This document shows positions 32,840-41,759 of a DNA stretch of 64,000 nt, piece by piece (the first letter of the stretch is position 1; every line of letters starts with the position of its first letter). The stretch lies in the NCBI GenBank assembly GCA_019752925.1, contig JAIELP010000001.1, positions 241,073-305,072 on the forward strand, given 5' to 3'. Origin of the DNA: a bacterium (GTDB lineage: Bacteria > Bdellovibrionota > Bdellovibrionia > Bdellovibrionales > Bdellovibrionaceae). The notes below the pieces were generated by a model that worked only from the letters and a program-made list of their open reading frames with translations, was not told the origin of the DNA and ran no database searches. Position numbers and translations under genes: made by a program.

Positions 32840-35659
32840 TTAGTGTTTATGATTCTGGTTTTTTGCTGGCCATAACTCAGTCCAGTGCGGAGTATTTTGC
32901 GCCTGAGCTGAATCGGATTGAACAACTTCATCCAGAGAGTTTTTAGTTACGATTACTTTTTCTAGAGCCGTTTCTGAAAGCGCTTTACCTGTGGCTTCCA
33001 TAATGGCTTCTGCATCAATTTGGTGGAAGTGATAGATTTCATTAGGGCGTCCGCATTTAGAATGTTTACGTACGGCACATGATTCCTGACGTACACCTAC
33101 AATAGAACCCAAATTATCAAGAAGACCAGCTTCGCCGTCATGAACACTCACGATTGGAACGCGGCGACCCGATACCGTTACTAAATCGGCCGAAGCAACA
33201 TCGCCGGTTTTGTTTAAGTAAAGATCTGCATTGATGCCAAGTTCATTACGTAAATAGTGGTAATCATTTTCATGAGCCAGTATACCGCACAATAAATCAG
33301 GAGAAGTTACGGCAATTACGTTTGCATAAATTCCACGTGATAATAAATCTTCAGAAGCCTTAAGAGCTTCAATAACCATAGCGCCCATTGCAAAAATATT
33401 AACTACGTTATCGCCCGGCTCGTAGCCTGCGTAGCCACGGTAGTCGATTAAGTGGTAAGCGCCCTTTAAAACTTCTTCACGAATTTGAGTTAAAATTTCC
33501 TGATCCGATTTAGGGGCTACTTCTTCTTCATTAACTGCATTTTGAATAGGGAATTCAGCACGACAAAGTTTAGCTGTAACATCTTGTTTAAAGCGAGCTT
33601 GCTTAGTTAAGTATTTCATCATGTCTTTTTGCTCAATACCGCGAGTAACTAAACGCAACAATGTACCTTGGCGACCTGAGTTGTTGTTCATGATGTGACG
33701 TTTGAATGTGTCTGATAGGATCCAGTCTACTTCAATACAGAAATAAGGTTCCCAGGTAATTTGATTAGGAATCTGGAAGTCAGATTTCCAACCATGCTGA
33801 GCGCCTTCCGGAGATAGCGTTACACCTGATGGAGTACCGACGCAGATGAAGCTCGATTTCCAGTATAAGTTGTAGAAGTACTGATCCAGCGCACGTTTAA
33901 TAAAGAAGTCGTATACCGTCATTAACGGCATAATAGGTACGCCGATGATGTCGCGCATTTTTCCGAATGAACCTACGCAGGTCATAACGTTACCTTCTGC
34001 AATTTCAAACCTTAAGAAGCGGTCTGAAACATCTTCTCCGGGAACTAAGTCAGGAAGTTTTGTATCTTTAACGCCTAAATCAGTTTCAACGTCGTGAACA
34101 ACGGGAGCACCAAAAATTTTACCGTCCATTGCCGGATTTAAATTGGTAGATGTTCCTACATCAGGCGCCATGGTCATAAATAATTCGCCCGGTACTTTCC
34201 ATTTTTTTTCAGTATCGGTTAATTTATCTGCAGGTGCATTCGCAATACGTGTTAATTTAGCTGTTAACTGACCTAGCATCCATTGTGTGTGCGGGTAGCT
34301 GGCCATTTTAGTATTGATGTCGAGTTTTTCAGGGATTTCGCCCATTTTTTCGATAGCATCAATAAAGAATTTTTCATTTTTTTCTTTTAAAGCATGTTGA
34401 GCTTTGATTTCAGAATAAATTTTTTCGCTGCGTGTTTTTAGGAATTGTCCTTCAGTTGACTTAGGATCAAAACCTGCAAACAGAGCATCACCTTTAAGGC
34501 CTTGCTTTTGGCGCAGTTCTTCTACTTCTTCCGGTTGCGGTAACGAAGAGTGATTGCCCGGAGCTGCTGCCATTTTTAAGCCCCAACCTTTAAGAGTGTG
34601 GGCGATAATGATGGTAGGTCTGCGAGTTGATTTTTTAGATTGAAGCATAGCTTCTGCTAATAAAAGCATATCGTGACCGCCGAAGTCGCGGAAAGCATCG
34701 TAAAGCTCTTGATCCGAAACATTGTCGATAAACTTTTTCATGTTCGGATGTTCTTTAACAATACCTTTTTTAAGAGCTGCGATATCTTGTACTAGTAAAA
34801 GCGCTTGTAATTCGTAATCTGTTAATTCGTTTTCTAAGAAATTTTTAAATACTTCGCCACCAGGTTTTTTAAACAAGTTTTGGCGTTTAGCTCCGTGACG
34901 AACCTGAATAACTTCCCAGCCGTTGGCAGCCATCGTTTTTTCTATACGATCCGCATCAGTGCTCTTCATTTGTTTTTCATTCACAATACGGTGACCATCA
35001 AGTGATTGACGGTTGTAATCTACGATCCAAGTTAAGTTACCGATTTCACGGTCTGCAAAATCCGGAACCGCTTCGTACATAGAGCCTTCGCGGAATTCAG
35101 AGTCGCCAGTTAAAGCCCAGAAGTGAGCATCAGGAACTTCGTAGTTATGTTCCTTAGCAAAGCGGTAAGCCAACGCTAAGTAACCAGCTTGAACCGGTGG
35201 AATTCCCACAGTACCTGATGGGAAAAAATTGTGGTGATCGGAATCGTAAGCAGAGTGGTAAGATTGAAAAACGGGTTCGCCGTTTTTAGAATACTTACGT
35301 AAACCCATCATCGCTGTATCTTTTTGTTCCTGAGTGAGTTTTGTGAAGTCAGCGTTTAATAATAAATCCAATAAATAATTGTAAGAGTGATCCGTAGGCG
35401 AAGCGTGAGGCTTGTTGGCTATGTGGTCAAAACCTGATTTTACGATCAAGTGTAATGCACCCATAATGTGAAGAGCGCTGGCGCTACCGCCTGGATGTCC
35501 ACCAACTTTTGGATCACCTTTTTCTTTATCGCTGCGGTGATTGGCCTGAAAAATCATTTGAGTTGCTAAGTAGTGAGCGCGTCTTGCGATAGATTCTACA
35601 GTTTCACGGGAAATATCTTTAAGATTAACAGAATTCGCAGGTGTGGTTTTAGAAGACAC
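32840..35659 (-). CDS. thiamine-diphosphate E1-type dehydrogenase, AceE/transketolase-like
   Basis: A 939-residue ThDP enzyme resembling homodimeric pyruvate dehydrogenase E1. The N-terminal half has GGHPGGSASA, the metal/ThDP motif GDSEFREGSMYEA with DYNRQSLDG (in place of the classic GDG-NN), and HTLKGWG. The C-terminal half has the pyrimidine-binding domain and a swivel domain with NIFAMGAMV. AceE of E. coli has 887 residues. No E2 or E3 gene lies beside it, so it may use subunits encoded elsewhere or act as a transketolase-type enzyme. The start is GTG with AAGGAG upstream. The gene below it is an alpha/beta hydrolase. Confidence 0.75.
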   Translation of the reverse strand: MSSKTTPANSVNLKDISRETVESIARRAHYLATQMIFQANHRSDKEKGDPKVGGHPGGSASALHIMGALHLIVKSGFDHIANKPHASPTDHSYNYLLDLLLNADFTKLTQEQKDTAMMGLRKYSKNGEPVFQSYHSAYDSDHHNFFPSGTVGIPPVQAGYLALAYRFAKEHNYEVPDAHFWALTGDSEFREGSMYEAVPDFADREIGNLTWIVDYNRQSLDGHRIVNEKQMKSTDADRIEKTMAANGWEVIQVRHGAKRQNLFKKPGGEVFKNFLENELTDYELQALLLVQDIAALKKGIVKEHPNMKKFIDNVSDQELYDAFRDFGGHDMLLLAEAMLQSKKSTRRPTIIIAHTLKGWGLKMAAAPGNHSSLPQPEEVEELRQKQGLKGDALFAGFDPKSTEGQFLKTRSEKIYSEIKAQHALKEKNEKFFIDAIEKMGEIPEKLDINTKMASYPHTQWMLGQLTAKLTRIANAPADKLTDTEKKWKVPGELFMTMAPDVGTSTNLNPAMDGKIFGAPVVHDVETDLGVKDTKLPDLVPGEDVSDRFLRFEIAEGNVMTCVGSFGKMRDIIGVPIMPLMTVYDFFIKRALDQYFYNLYWKSSFICVGTPSGVTLSPEGAQHGWKSDFQIPNQITWEPYFCIEVDWILSDTFKRHIMNNNSGRQGTLLRLVTRGIEQKDMMKYLTKQARFKQDVTAKLCRAEFPIQNAVNEEEVAPKSDQEILTQIREEVLKGAYHLIDYRGYAGYEPGDNVVNIFAMGAMVIEALKASEDLLSRGIYANVIAVTSPDLLCGILAHENDYHYLRNELGINADLYLNKTGDVASADLVTVSGRRVPIVSVHDGEAGLLDNLGSIVGVRQESCAVRKHSKCGRPNEIYHFHQIDAEAIMEATGKALSETALEKVIVTKNSLDEVVQSDSAQAQNTPHWTELWPAKNQNHKH

Positions 35660-35750
35660 GTAATGCTCCTTTTGTGGTCAAAAGCTTTGGTTTTAAAGAG
35701 TAAAAACTCTAGTCCCAACAGATTGAAAATTCAACTTTTAACTCTTGTTT

Positions 35751-36617
35751 TTAGCTCTCTACGACGCAGTCCCATCTAATTTTTACAGTCCCGTCGCTCT
35801 CAACCATTCCTTTAGGAGGATTTGGGAAGGGCGCTGCTGAGCGAAATGCCTCAATTGCGGCGTCGTCAAGGTCCCTAACGCCGGACTCGGCTAGAACCTG
35901 AACATTAACCAGATTACCTACATCATTAAGAGTGATAACCAGTTTTGTAATTTTATTATCTTCAGAAGCGATAGTACGGCCTTGTCTCAGCATTTTTGTG
36001 AATTTTTGCTGAACTTTAGGAACCCACCATTGGTTTAATTGGGTTTTAATACGGCTGTAGTAACCGAAGTATTTATATTCTTTTGTGTTTAAACGCGTGA
36101 TCAGATCATCTTTAACATTTGCAAGGCTATCATTAGTTGTAGATGCATCGTTGGAACCTTTTTGTTGGGCCACTTCACGTTGTTGTTGGGCTTCTTGTTT
36201 TTTATTCAAAGCTGCATAGGCATCAAAACCTTTAGCAAAGAAATCAGGTTTATTGGCTTTGGTTTCGGCTTTTGCAACAACTGCTTTTTGCGCCTGCTTA
36301 GCGGGTGCTTTTGCATTATGAAATTTTTCACCTGATTTGGCTTTTGTTTCCTGTTTTACTGTATTGCTTTTCTCACTGAGATATTTTGCATTTTCTGAAA
36401 GTTCGTTGTTGGCATTTGCACTGTCGGAATCAACTACATTAACGGGCTCTGGTTTATTTAATTTCTTAACCTCATTCGGATCAAGAAAAGCAATTTCAAT
36501 GTTTTCTGTTTTGTTCTGACTTTGAAAACTTGAAGTGAATAAAAGCAATCCAACAATGGAAATATGAACTAAAATTGAGGCAATTATAAAATTTCTGAAA
36601 GAATTTTGTTTGTTCAT
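35751..36617 (-). CDS. TonB-like energy transducer
   Basis: A 288-residue protein with a single N-terminal membrane helix (residues about 9-28). A long Lys/Ala/Gln/Glu-rich periplasmic spacer follows, then a C-terminal TonB domain: KLVITLNDVGNLVNVQVLAESGVRDLDDAAIEAFRSA, where the AI-E-A-F-R and final strand KIRWD match the family. TonB spans the periplasm to power outer-membrane receptors. The spacer is Lys/Ala/Gln-rich rather than Pro-rich and resembles TolA as much as TonB, so the partner is unclear. No exbB/exbD is next to it. It is divergent from the PP2C gene. Confidence 0.7.
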   Translation of the reverse strand: MNKQNSFRNFIIASILVHISIVGLLLFTSSFQSQNKTENIEIAFLDPNEVKKLNKPEPVNVVDSDSANANNELSENAKYLSEKSNTVKQETKAKSGEKFHNAKAPAKQAQKAVVAKAETKANKPDFFAKGFDAYAALNKKQEAQQQREVAQQKGSNDASTTNDSLANVKDDLITRLNTKEYKYFGYYSRIKTQLNQWWVPKVQQKFTKMLRQGRTIASEDNKITKLVITLNDVGNLVNVQVLAESGVRDLDDAAIEAFRSAAPFPNPPKGMVESDGTVKIRWDCVVES

Positions 36618-36751
36618 GAACCCTCATAACAAGTAACTTTTTTCGAAGTACTAACTCGACTATCGGTTGTTCTGAAGTGTGAATGAAGATCGCGGCTGAG
36701 AGTTTATTTTGTCAGAGCAAGATTTAGACAGAGGTCCAGTGCGTCTATGAT

Positions 36752-36780
36752 TTGACTATCGGGCTGTGTCCAGTAACAAT
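36752..36780 (+). promoter_or_regulatory. predicted sigma-70 promoter of the PP2C gene
   Basis: TTGACT (36752-36757) and AACAAT (36775-36780) are 17 bases apart. The predicted start of transcription is within a few bases of the ATG at 36789, and no ribosome binding site is seen, so the mRNA is probably leaderless. Confidence 0.45.
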
Positions 36781-36788
36781 GTATCTTA

Positions 36789-37511
36789 ATGAGAATACAG
36801 TCGTGGGGATTATCAGATAAAGGTTTAAAGCGTGAAGGCAATCAGGATTCTTTTTTGATTGATGACCGCTTAGGCGTTTTTGCAGTTGCCGATGGTGTTG
36901 GTGGACATTTTGGTGGAGAAGTGGCTTCAGCACTTGCTGTTGAAACTGTGCGCGAAGTAGTTAGTCATCCAAAAGCAGCTGAATTCAGACCAAAAGAAGT
37001 TTTAGCACAGGCCTATGAAGAAGCCAGTCACCGTATTTTCGACCGCGCCACTCAAGAACCTAAATTAAATGGCATGGGAACCACAATGGTGATGTCCTAT
37101 GTGCGTGATAACAAAATTTATATTGCGAATGTAGGTGATAGCCGTTGCTACCTTTATCGTAAACCTTTTTTGTGGCAATTAACCGAAGATCATTCTTTGA
37201 TTAATGAGCAAATTCGTTTAGGTATGATGACTGAAGAACAAGCACGCAAAGTTATCGGAAAAAACGTAATTACACGTAGTGTGGGTTTTGAACGAGATGT
37301 GTTTCCTGATTTAATCGAGCGTGAAATTTCAAGCGGCGACGTTTATTTATTCTGCTCTGATGGATTAAGCGGAATGGTTCCAGATAACGAAATGTGCAGT
37401 ATATTTAATTTGAATCCGGTGGAAAAAATTGCGCCAATTATGATTCAGAAAGCCTTAGATCACGGCGGAGACGATAACGTAACAGTTTTGGTTCTTCACT
37501 GTCAGGATTAG
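36789..37511 (+). CDS. PP2C-family serine/threonine phosphatase
   Basis: A metal-dependent protein phosphatase of 240 residues. The PP2C motifs are in order: REGNQDSF, VFAVADGVGGHFGGEVAS with two metal Asp and Gly, GDSRCYLYR, ITRSVG, LFCSDGLSGMV, and the terminal GGDDNVTVLV. It reverses Ser/Thr phosphorylation made by bacterial Hanks-type kinases, none of which is adjacent. It precedes the M23 peptidase gene by 7 bases, so the two form an operon. The start is next to a predicted promoter and lacks a Shine-Dalgarno sequence. Confidence 0.9.
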   Translation: MRIQSWGLSDKGLKREGNQDSFLIDDRLGVFAVADGVGGHFGGEVASALAVETVREVVSHPKAAEFRPKEVLAQAYEEASHRIFDRATQEPKLNGMGTTMVMSYVRDNKIYIANVGDSRCYLYRKPFLWQLTEDHSLINEQIRLGMMTEEQARKVIGKNVITRSVGFERDVFPDLIEREISSGDVYLFCSDGLSGMVPDNEMCSIFNLNPVEKIAPIMIQKALDHGGDDNVTVLVLHCQD

Positions 37512-37518
37512 GTAAAAA

Positions 37519-38526
37519 ATGAGCCAACCTAAAAAAACGCTCACGCTCTATTTTGTTACCAATGATGAAAAACAAACCCGAAAAATAACGATTCCTATTA
37601 GCTATTTTAAAGTAGCGGTTTTTATGATTGCGTTTGCAATAATTTCTCTATTTGCAGGTTTTATTGATTATTTTGGTTTGCTAGCTCAGTCGGTCGAAAA
37701 TAAAAAATTAAAAATTGAAAACATAAATCTGCAAAAACAATTTCAGGTGGTTGAAGGTAAGTTGGATTCATTGCAATCGGCTTTGGACCGCGTTGGTGTT
37801 ATTACAAATAAATTAAAATTAATTACAGATACTCATATGAAAGACCGCTCTGAGCGTTTAAGTTTTCCGGCAACGGTTAACAATGCCGACGAAGCGGCGC
37901 GCCTGAAAAATGCAGATCGTATGAGTAATGAAGATTTTTATGAGCAGGATCCTTCTATCAATACCGAAAATCCGGTTAATACTTTAAAAGGCGAATTGGC
38001 GAGCGAAAAATCCAGCACAAACTATTCAACTCTGGTTATTAAAATTGATGAGGCGGTTAAGGATTCAATGCTAAAAGAGCAAACTGTAATCCAGCTGTGG
38101 GAATCCTTATCTGACAGCCAGAGCTTGTTAGCATCAACTCCGAGCATTCGTCCGGCGCGTGGGCCGATTGGCTCTCGTTTTGGTTACCGCGTAGATCCAA
38201 TCAACGGTAAAATGAAAATGCATGCGGGGCTTGATATAGTCGTATCACCCGGAACTCCTGTGCGCGCTCCTGCCGATGGAGTGGTGAGTTTTGCCGGATG
38301 GGATGACTTCTACGGTAAGCTTGTTTCCGTTGATCATGGCTACGGCGTTCTTACTCGCTATGCGCACAACTCACAGATTTATGTGCAAGTGGGGCAGAAA
38401 GTTTCTAAGTACGATGTGATTTCTGCCACCGGAAGTACCGGTCGATCTACAGGTCCGCACTTACATTATGAAGTGCGCGTGAATGGTGTTCCGGTCAATC
38501 CTCTCAATTACATTTTAGATGAATAG
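37519..38526 (+). CDS. M23 family metallopeptidase (LytM/lysostaphin-type)
   Basis: A membrane-anchored peptidoglycan endopeptidase of 335 residues. It has one N-terminal membrane helix (residues about 30-52), a coiled-coil (about 60-100), a polar linker, and the C-terminal M23 domain. The metal ligands are all present: H-x-G-L-D in MHAGLDIV, and the final H-L-H in GPHLHYEVRV. With an intact active site it is an enzyme, not a NlpD-type activator. It follows the PP2C gene by 7 bases, so phosphorylation state and wall cleavage may be linked. The short leader is AGGTAAAAAATG. Confidence 0.88.
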   Translation: MSQPKKTLTLYFVTNDEKQTRKITIPISYFKVAVFMIAFAIISLFAGFIDYFGLLAQSVENKKLKIENINLQKQFQVVEGKLDSLQSALDRVGVITNKLKLITDTHMKDRSERLSFPATVNNADEAARLKNADRMSNEDFYEQDPSINTENPVNTLKGELASEKSSTNYSTLVIKIDEAVKDSMLKEQTVIQLWESLSDSQSLLASTPSIRPARGPIGSRFGYRVDPINGKMKMHAGLDIVVSPGTPVRAPADGVVSFAGWDDFYGKLVSVDHGYGVLTRYAHNSQIYVQVGQKVSKYDVISATGSTGRSTGPHLHYEVRVNGVPVNPLNYILDE

Positions 38527-38738
38527 TAATTTAACTAATTAAGTTTAATACCCTTTCTTAAAGCCCATTAGGGAAAAATCTTCCTAGCCGTTAGCAATAA
38601 CTGTACAGCTGTCAAAGTGTAGACTATGGGCTAATTTTTTGTCTCAGTTTGAACCAATTAAAGCCTATTAAATCGCTGTAGAATTGGCCTCTGTGGCCTG
38701 ACTCTTGAATATTACAATTATAAGAGTTGGGAACAAAT

Positions 38739-39287
38739 ATGTTAAAGATTTTAAGCTTTATCACATGTTTAGTATTTATAGGTTCATTGGCGAACGCCCG
38801 TGTTGAACAGGCCATCTCTAAACCTGTTTTGGTTATGCCTCATTCAGATACGGATACTTCTGCAGCAGAATTTTCAGAAAAAGTTTTACCTAAATCTCTA
38901 ACAACTGCAGACTCATCGCGCTCTGTAGTTACTAAAATTATTGATAACTCACTTGCTTACTGGTGGAATAATTCAGAAATGAAAAACACGTCGGTAGGGC
39001 AAGCGGCAGAAGCTGTGCAAAATAAAATGAAAGCCGAAATGGATTTAGGAAGCTCTGGCCAAAACAAAGTGGATCATAAACTCAGTTTAAAAGTTTTAGC
39101 TATGCAGGCGTTGGCCAAGCTTGAGTATAAAGGCTGGTTCAAAGGCGCTCTTAATTACGACGCCAAATCTAAAACCGCTGAAGCTGAAATTCTGGAAAAT
39201 TTATCAAACAATAAGGACCTTGTTATTTCACACTCGGTTACTTCTAACGAAAATAAATCTCAGTTATCCCTGCGTTGGAACTGGTAA
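38739..39287 (+). CDS. hypothetical exported protein
   Basis: Not recognised. The 182-residue product begins with a signal peptide (MLKILSFITCLVFIGSLANA). The mature part is Ser/Thr/Ala/Lys-rich, probably mixed helix then beta, and ends with LSLRWNW. There are no cysteines in the mature part and no catalytic motif. ATG at 38739 is preferred over TTG at 38727. The last 24 bases overlap the convergent desaturase gene. A DNA segment before it, 38560 to 38632, contains AGCCCAT/ATGGGCT arms around a long loop, followed by a T-rich run. Confidence 0.5.
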   Translation: MLKILSFITCLVFIGSLANARVEQAISKPVLVMPHSDTDTSAAEFSEKVLPKSLTTADSSRSVVTKIIDNSLAYWWNNSEMKNTSVGQAAEAVQNKMKAEMDLGSSGQNKVDHKLSLKVLAMQALAKLEYKGWFKGALNYDAKSKTAEAEILENLSNNKDLVISHSVTSNENKSQLSLRWNW

Positions 39288-40358
39288 GGTTCTGTAAGTC
39301 TGCAAAGTCTTAGGATTAATCAAAGTTGTCGAATTCTTATATATACGAGCACTACTGTAAAGTAATTTAAGTGCTTCAGATTTTTTCATGTACTGATAAG
39401 TATCGGGAAATTGTTTTTTCAATTCTTCATGAACTTTTTTAGTATAAGCCCCGCTCATTCTCGGGAAAATATGATGTTCAACATGGTAGCCAAAGTTCAT
39501 ATGGAAAAAATCACACAAGCTATTAGTTGTTACCGTTAGTGAGTTTAACAGCGGGTCATTAACTTTAGTTAAAGGTGAAATATTGTGATTAGTCGAAATA
39601 TAACTCATTACTGTATAGTTCTGAATAGCGAATGGAATAAGTATCAAGTAAGCAAAATTAGAAACGCCAGCAAAGTAAATTAAACTTCCCATCATGAGAA
39701 GCTGTAATCCAAATTCAATAGAAACTTGTGTGTGCTTCATTTCAGCCCACATTTTATTACCGAAGCGCATGTAGATCTGATTTAAAAAAGACTGGAATGA
39801 AAACCAGAAGAAAAAATAGAAGTAACTGCGGATAGTATTAGCTCCAGGAGTCCAATCATAAAGACGTTGCATAAATTTTGATTGGCGGTAAACGCTTAAT
39901 GTTGGGAATGCATCAGGATCTTTTAAGATGTACTGGGTATTTCCATGATGTAATCGGTTGTGCCAAAACCTCCAGTAAGTTGGCGACATTAAAAACGGCG
40001 CAAATGCAAAAAATCCGATAATATCCTGAGCGTATTTATTTTTAACAATAGATCCGTGCAATGTCTCGTGGGTAACAAATGCAAGGCCGGCGTTGAACTG
40101 ACCAATTAAAAAACCAGCTAGAATTTTTAAACTCCAGTGCAGGTTCAGATTTAGAACTGCTAAAATAAGAATAGCGTTTAAACCTAAAAACATAAATCCG
40201 TAAAAAAGACGTGCTGGATTACGCTCGAAATATTTTGCAGGGAGTGCTGAAGCAATTTTTTTGTTGTAGTAAGCCAGATTTTTTATCGGTTCAGATTCTG
40301 GGGAATTAACGGGCGTAACAGTATCAGTTACAATTGTATTGTAGTGCTCTAAGTTCAA
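39264..40358 (-). CDS. fatty acid desaturase
   Basis: A membrane di-iron enzyme that inserts a double bond into acyl chains of lipids. The three His boxes are complete: H-E-T-L-H in VTHETLHGS, H-N-R-L-H-H in WRFWHNRLHHGN, and H-V-E-H-H in NFGYHVEHHIFPRM. Hydrophobic helices lie before and between them. The product of 364 residues fits the family. The start is TTG at 40358, because GGAGG (minus strand, 40364-40368) sits five bases before it, while the TTG at 40370 overlaps that site. It would adjust membrane fluidity. It overlaps the convergent gene by 24 bases. Confidence 0.88.
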   Translation of the reverse strand: MNLEHYNTIVTDTVTPVNSPESEPIKNLAYYNKKIASALPAKYFERNPARLFYGFMFLGLNAILILAVLNLNLHWSLKILAGFLIGQFNAGLAFVTHETLHGSIVKNKYAQDIIGFFAFAPFLMSPTYWRFWHNRLHHGNTQYILKDPDAFPTLSVYRQSKFMQRLYDWTPGANTIRSYFYFFFWFSFQSFLNQIYMRFGNKMWAEMKHTQVSIEFGLQLLMMGSLIYFAGVSNFAYLILIPFAIQNYTVMSYISTNHNISPLTKVNDPLLNSLTVTTNSLCDFFHMNFGYHVEHHIFPRMSGAYTKKVHEELKKQFPDTYQYMKKSEALKLLYSSARIYKNSTTLINPKTLQTYRTLPVPTQG

Positions 40359-40457
40359 AACTTCCTCCAAAAATCAGGTTTTGAAGCTAGCATTGTGAAA
40401 AAATCAGGTCATCATTAAAGTTAAAACTCTAAAAAATAAAAATAAGGTGCTTTTGAA

Positions 40458-41705
40458 CTAAGTGTATTCGCCGATATCGTTGCGAAACTGGCGGCCATTG
40501 AATGTTATTTTTGAGTTGAGCTCATAGGCCTGTGCGCGCGCGTCCAAATAATTTTCAGCAACAGCTACAATATTAAGCACTCTGCCGCCATTTGAGATAA
40601 GTTGATTTTGTTTATTGAGAGCTGTGCCTGCATGTAAAATATAATTATTTTTTTGATCAGCTGGTAAATCAATTGGTGTATTTTTAACGGAATTGTCTGG
40701 GTAACCTTCAGCCGCATTCACAATACAGAAGGCCGTTTTGTTATGGAGCTCAACTTTTTGTAAATTTCCGTGGCTCAGATCTAAAAATAATTGCGAGATA
40801 TCATTTTTAATTAAAGGCAGTATCACTTGGGTTTCTGGGTCGCCGAAGCGAACGTTGTATTCCAGTACATAGGGTTGGTTATTTACAATCATCAAACCGA
40901 TAAATAAAACACCACGAAACAGGTAATCACGATTTTTTAAATTTTTAATTGAAGGCTCAACCACTTGATGAATTATTTTTTGATAAAGATCAGCGTCAAT
41001 AGCCATAGGAGCCACGGTGCCCATGCCACCGGTGTTGGGTCCTTTGTTGTGATCCATCAGTCTTTTATGATCTTGTGCTAATGGCAAAGCCTGAAATTCA
41101 GTTCCATTTGTTAAAACTAAAAAACTGATTTCTTTTCCGGGAAGATTTTGTTCAAGGAGGGCTCTGCGTCCTGCATCACCCAGTATTTTTTTATTAAATA
41201 AATTTTCAGCGGCGGTTTGCAGCTCGGTGAGATCGTGGCAGATAAAAACACCTTTTCCTGCGGCCAAACCATCTGCTTTTAGAATATACGGAGCCGAATA
41301 TTTTTTTGCAAGTCCCATGGTTTCATCAACCGAGCTAACAATGTCGGCTTTTGCGGTGGGAACTTTGGCTTCGGACATAAATTCCTTAGCGAAAATTTTT
41401 GAGCCTTCAAGTTGAGCGGCCTCTCGCGAAGGCCCGAATACAAAAACGCCTTCATTGCGTAAAGAATCCGATAAACCATCTACCAGTGGATCTTCAGGAC
41501 CAATAAAAACCAGATCAATTTTATGTTGTTTGCAGGCTTCGATGACTAGTTGGTGATTTTTGACGTCTAGCTTCAGGGTTTCAGCTAGTTTTGTAATGCC
41601 TGCATTAGATGGAGCGCAGAAAATTTTTTTAACAAATGAAGACTCAGCCAGACTTTTTGTAACGGCGTGTTCACGACCACCAGAACCTATGACAAGTACA
41701 TGCAT
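40458..41705 (-). CDS. purD: phosphoribosylamine-glycine ligase
   Basis: An ATP-grasp ligase of purine synthesis that joins glycine to phosphoribosylamine. The 415-residue protein begins MHVLVIGSGGREHA, the family signature, and has FIGPEDPLVDGL, FMSEAKVPTA, KADGLAAGKGVF (ATP-binding), DHKRLMDHNKGPNTGGMG, and the ATP-grasp end RFGDPETQVILP. All signature blocks are intact. It is divergent from the thiolase gene, 54 bases apart. No other purine gene is near. Confidence 0.95.
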   Translation of the reverse strand: MHVLVIGSGGREHAVTKSLAESSFVKKIFCAPSNAGITKLAETLKLDVKNHQLVIEACKQHKIDLVFIGPEDPLVDGLSDSLRNEGVFVFGPSREAAQLEGSKIFAKEFMSEAKVPTAKADIVSSVDETMGLAKKYSAPYILKADGLAAGKGVFICHDLTELQTAAENLFNKKILGDAGRRALLEQNLPGKEISFLVLTNGTEFQALPLAQDHKRLMDHNKGPNTGGMGTVAPMAIDADLYQKIIHQVVEPSIKNLKNRDYLFRGVLFIGLMIVNNQPYVLEYNVRFGDPETQVILPLIKNDISQLFLDLSHGNLQKVELHNKTAFCIVNAAEGYPDNSVKNTPIDLPADQKNNYILHAGTALNKQNQLISNGGRVLNIVAVAENYLDARAQAYELNSKITFNGRQFRNDIGEYT

Positions 41706-41759
41706 GTGTGCTCCTGAAATCTCTTGCTATCTCGTACACTTATTTCTAACCTACTACCT

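Noticed and set aside
36663..36676. ACCGATAG on the minus strand as a sigma-28 box for the TonB-like gene
   Set aside because: The -10 matches only 6 of 8, and nothing like TAAAGTTT is found 11 bases upstream.
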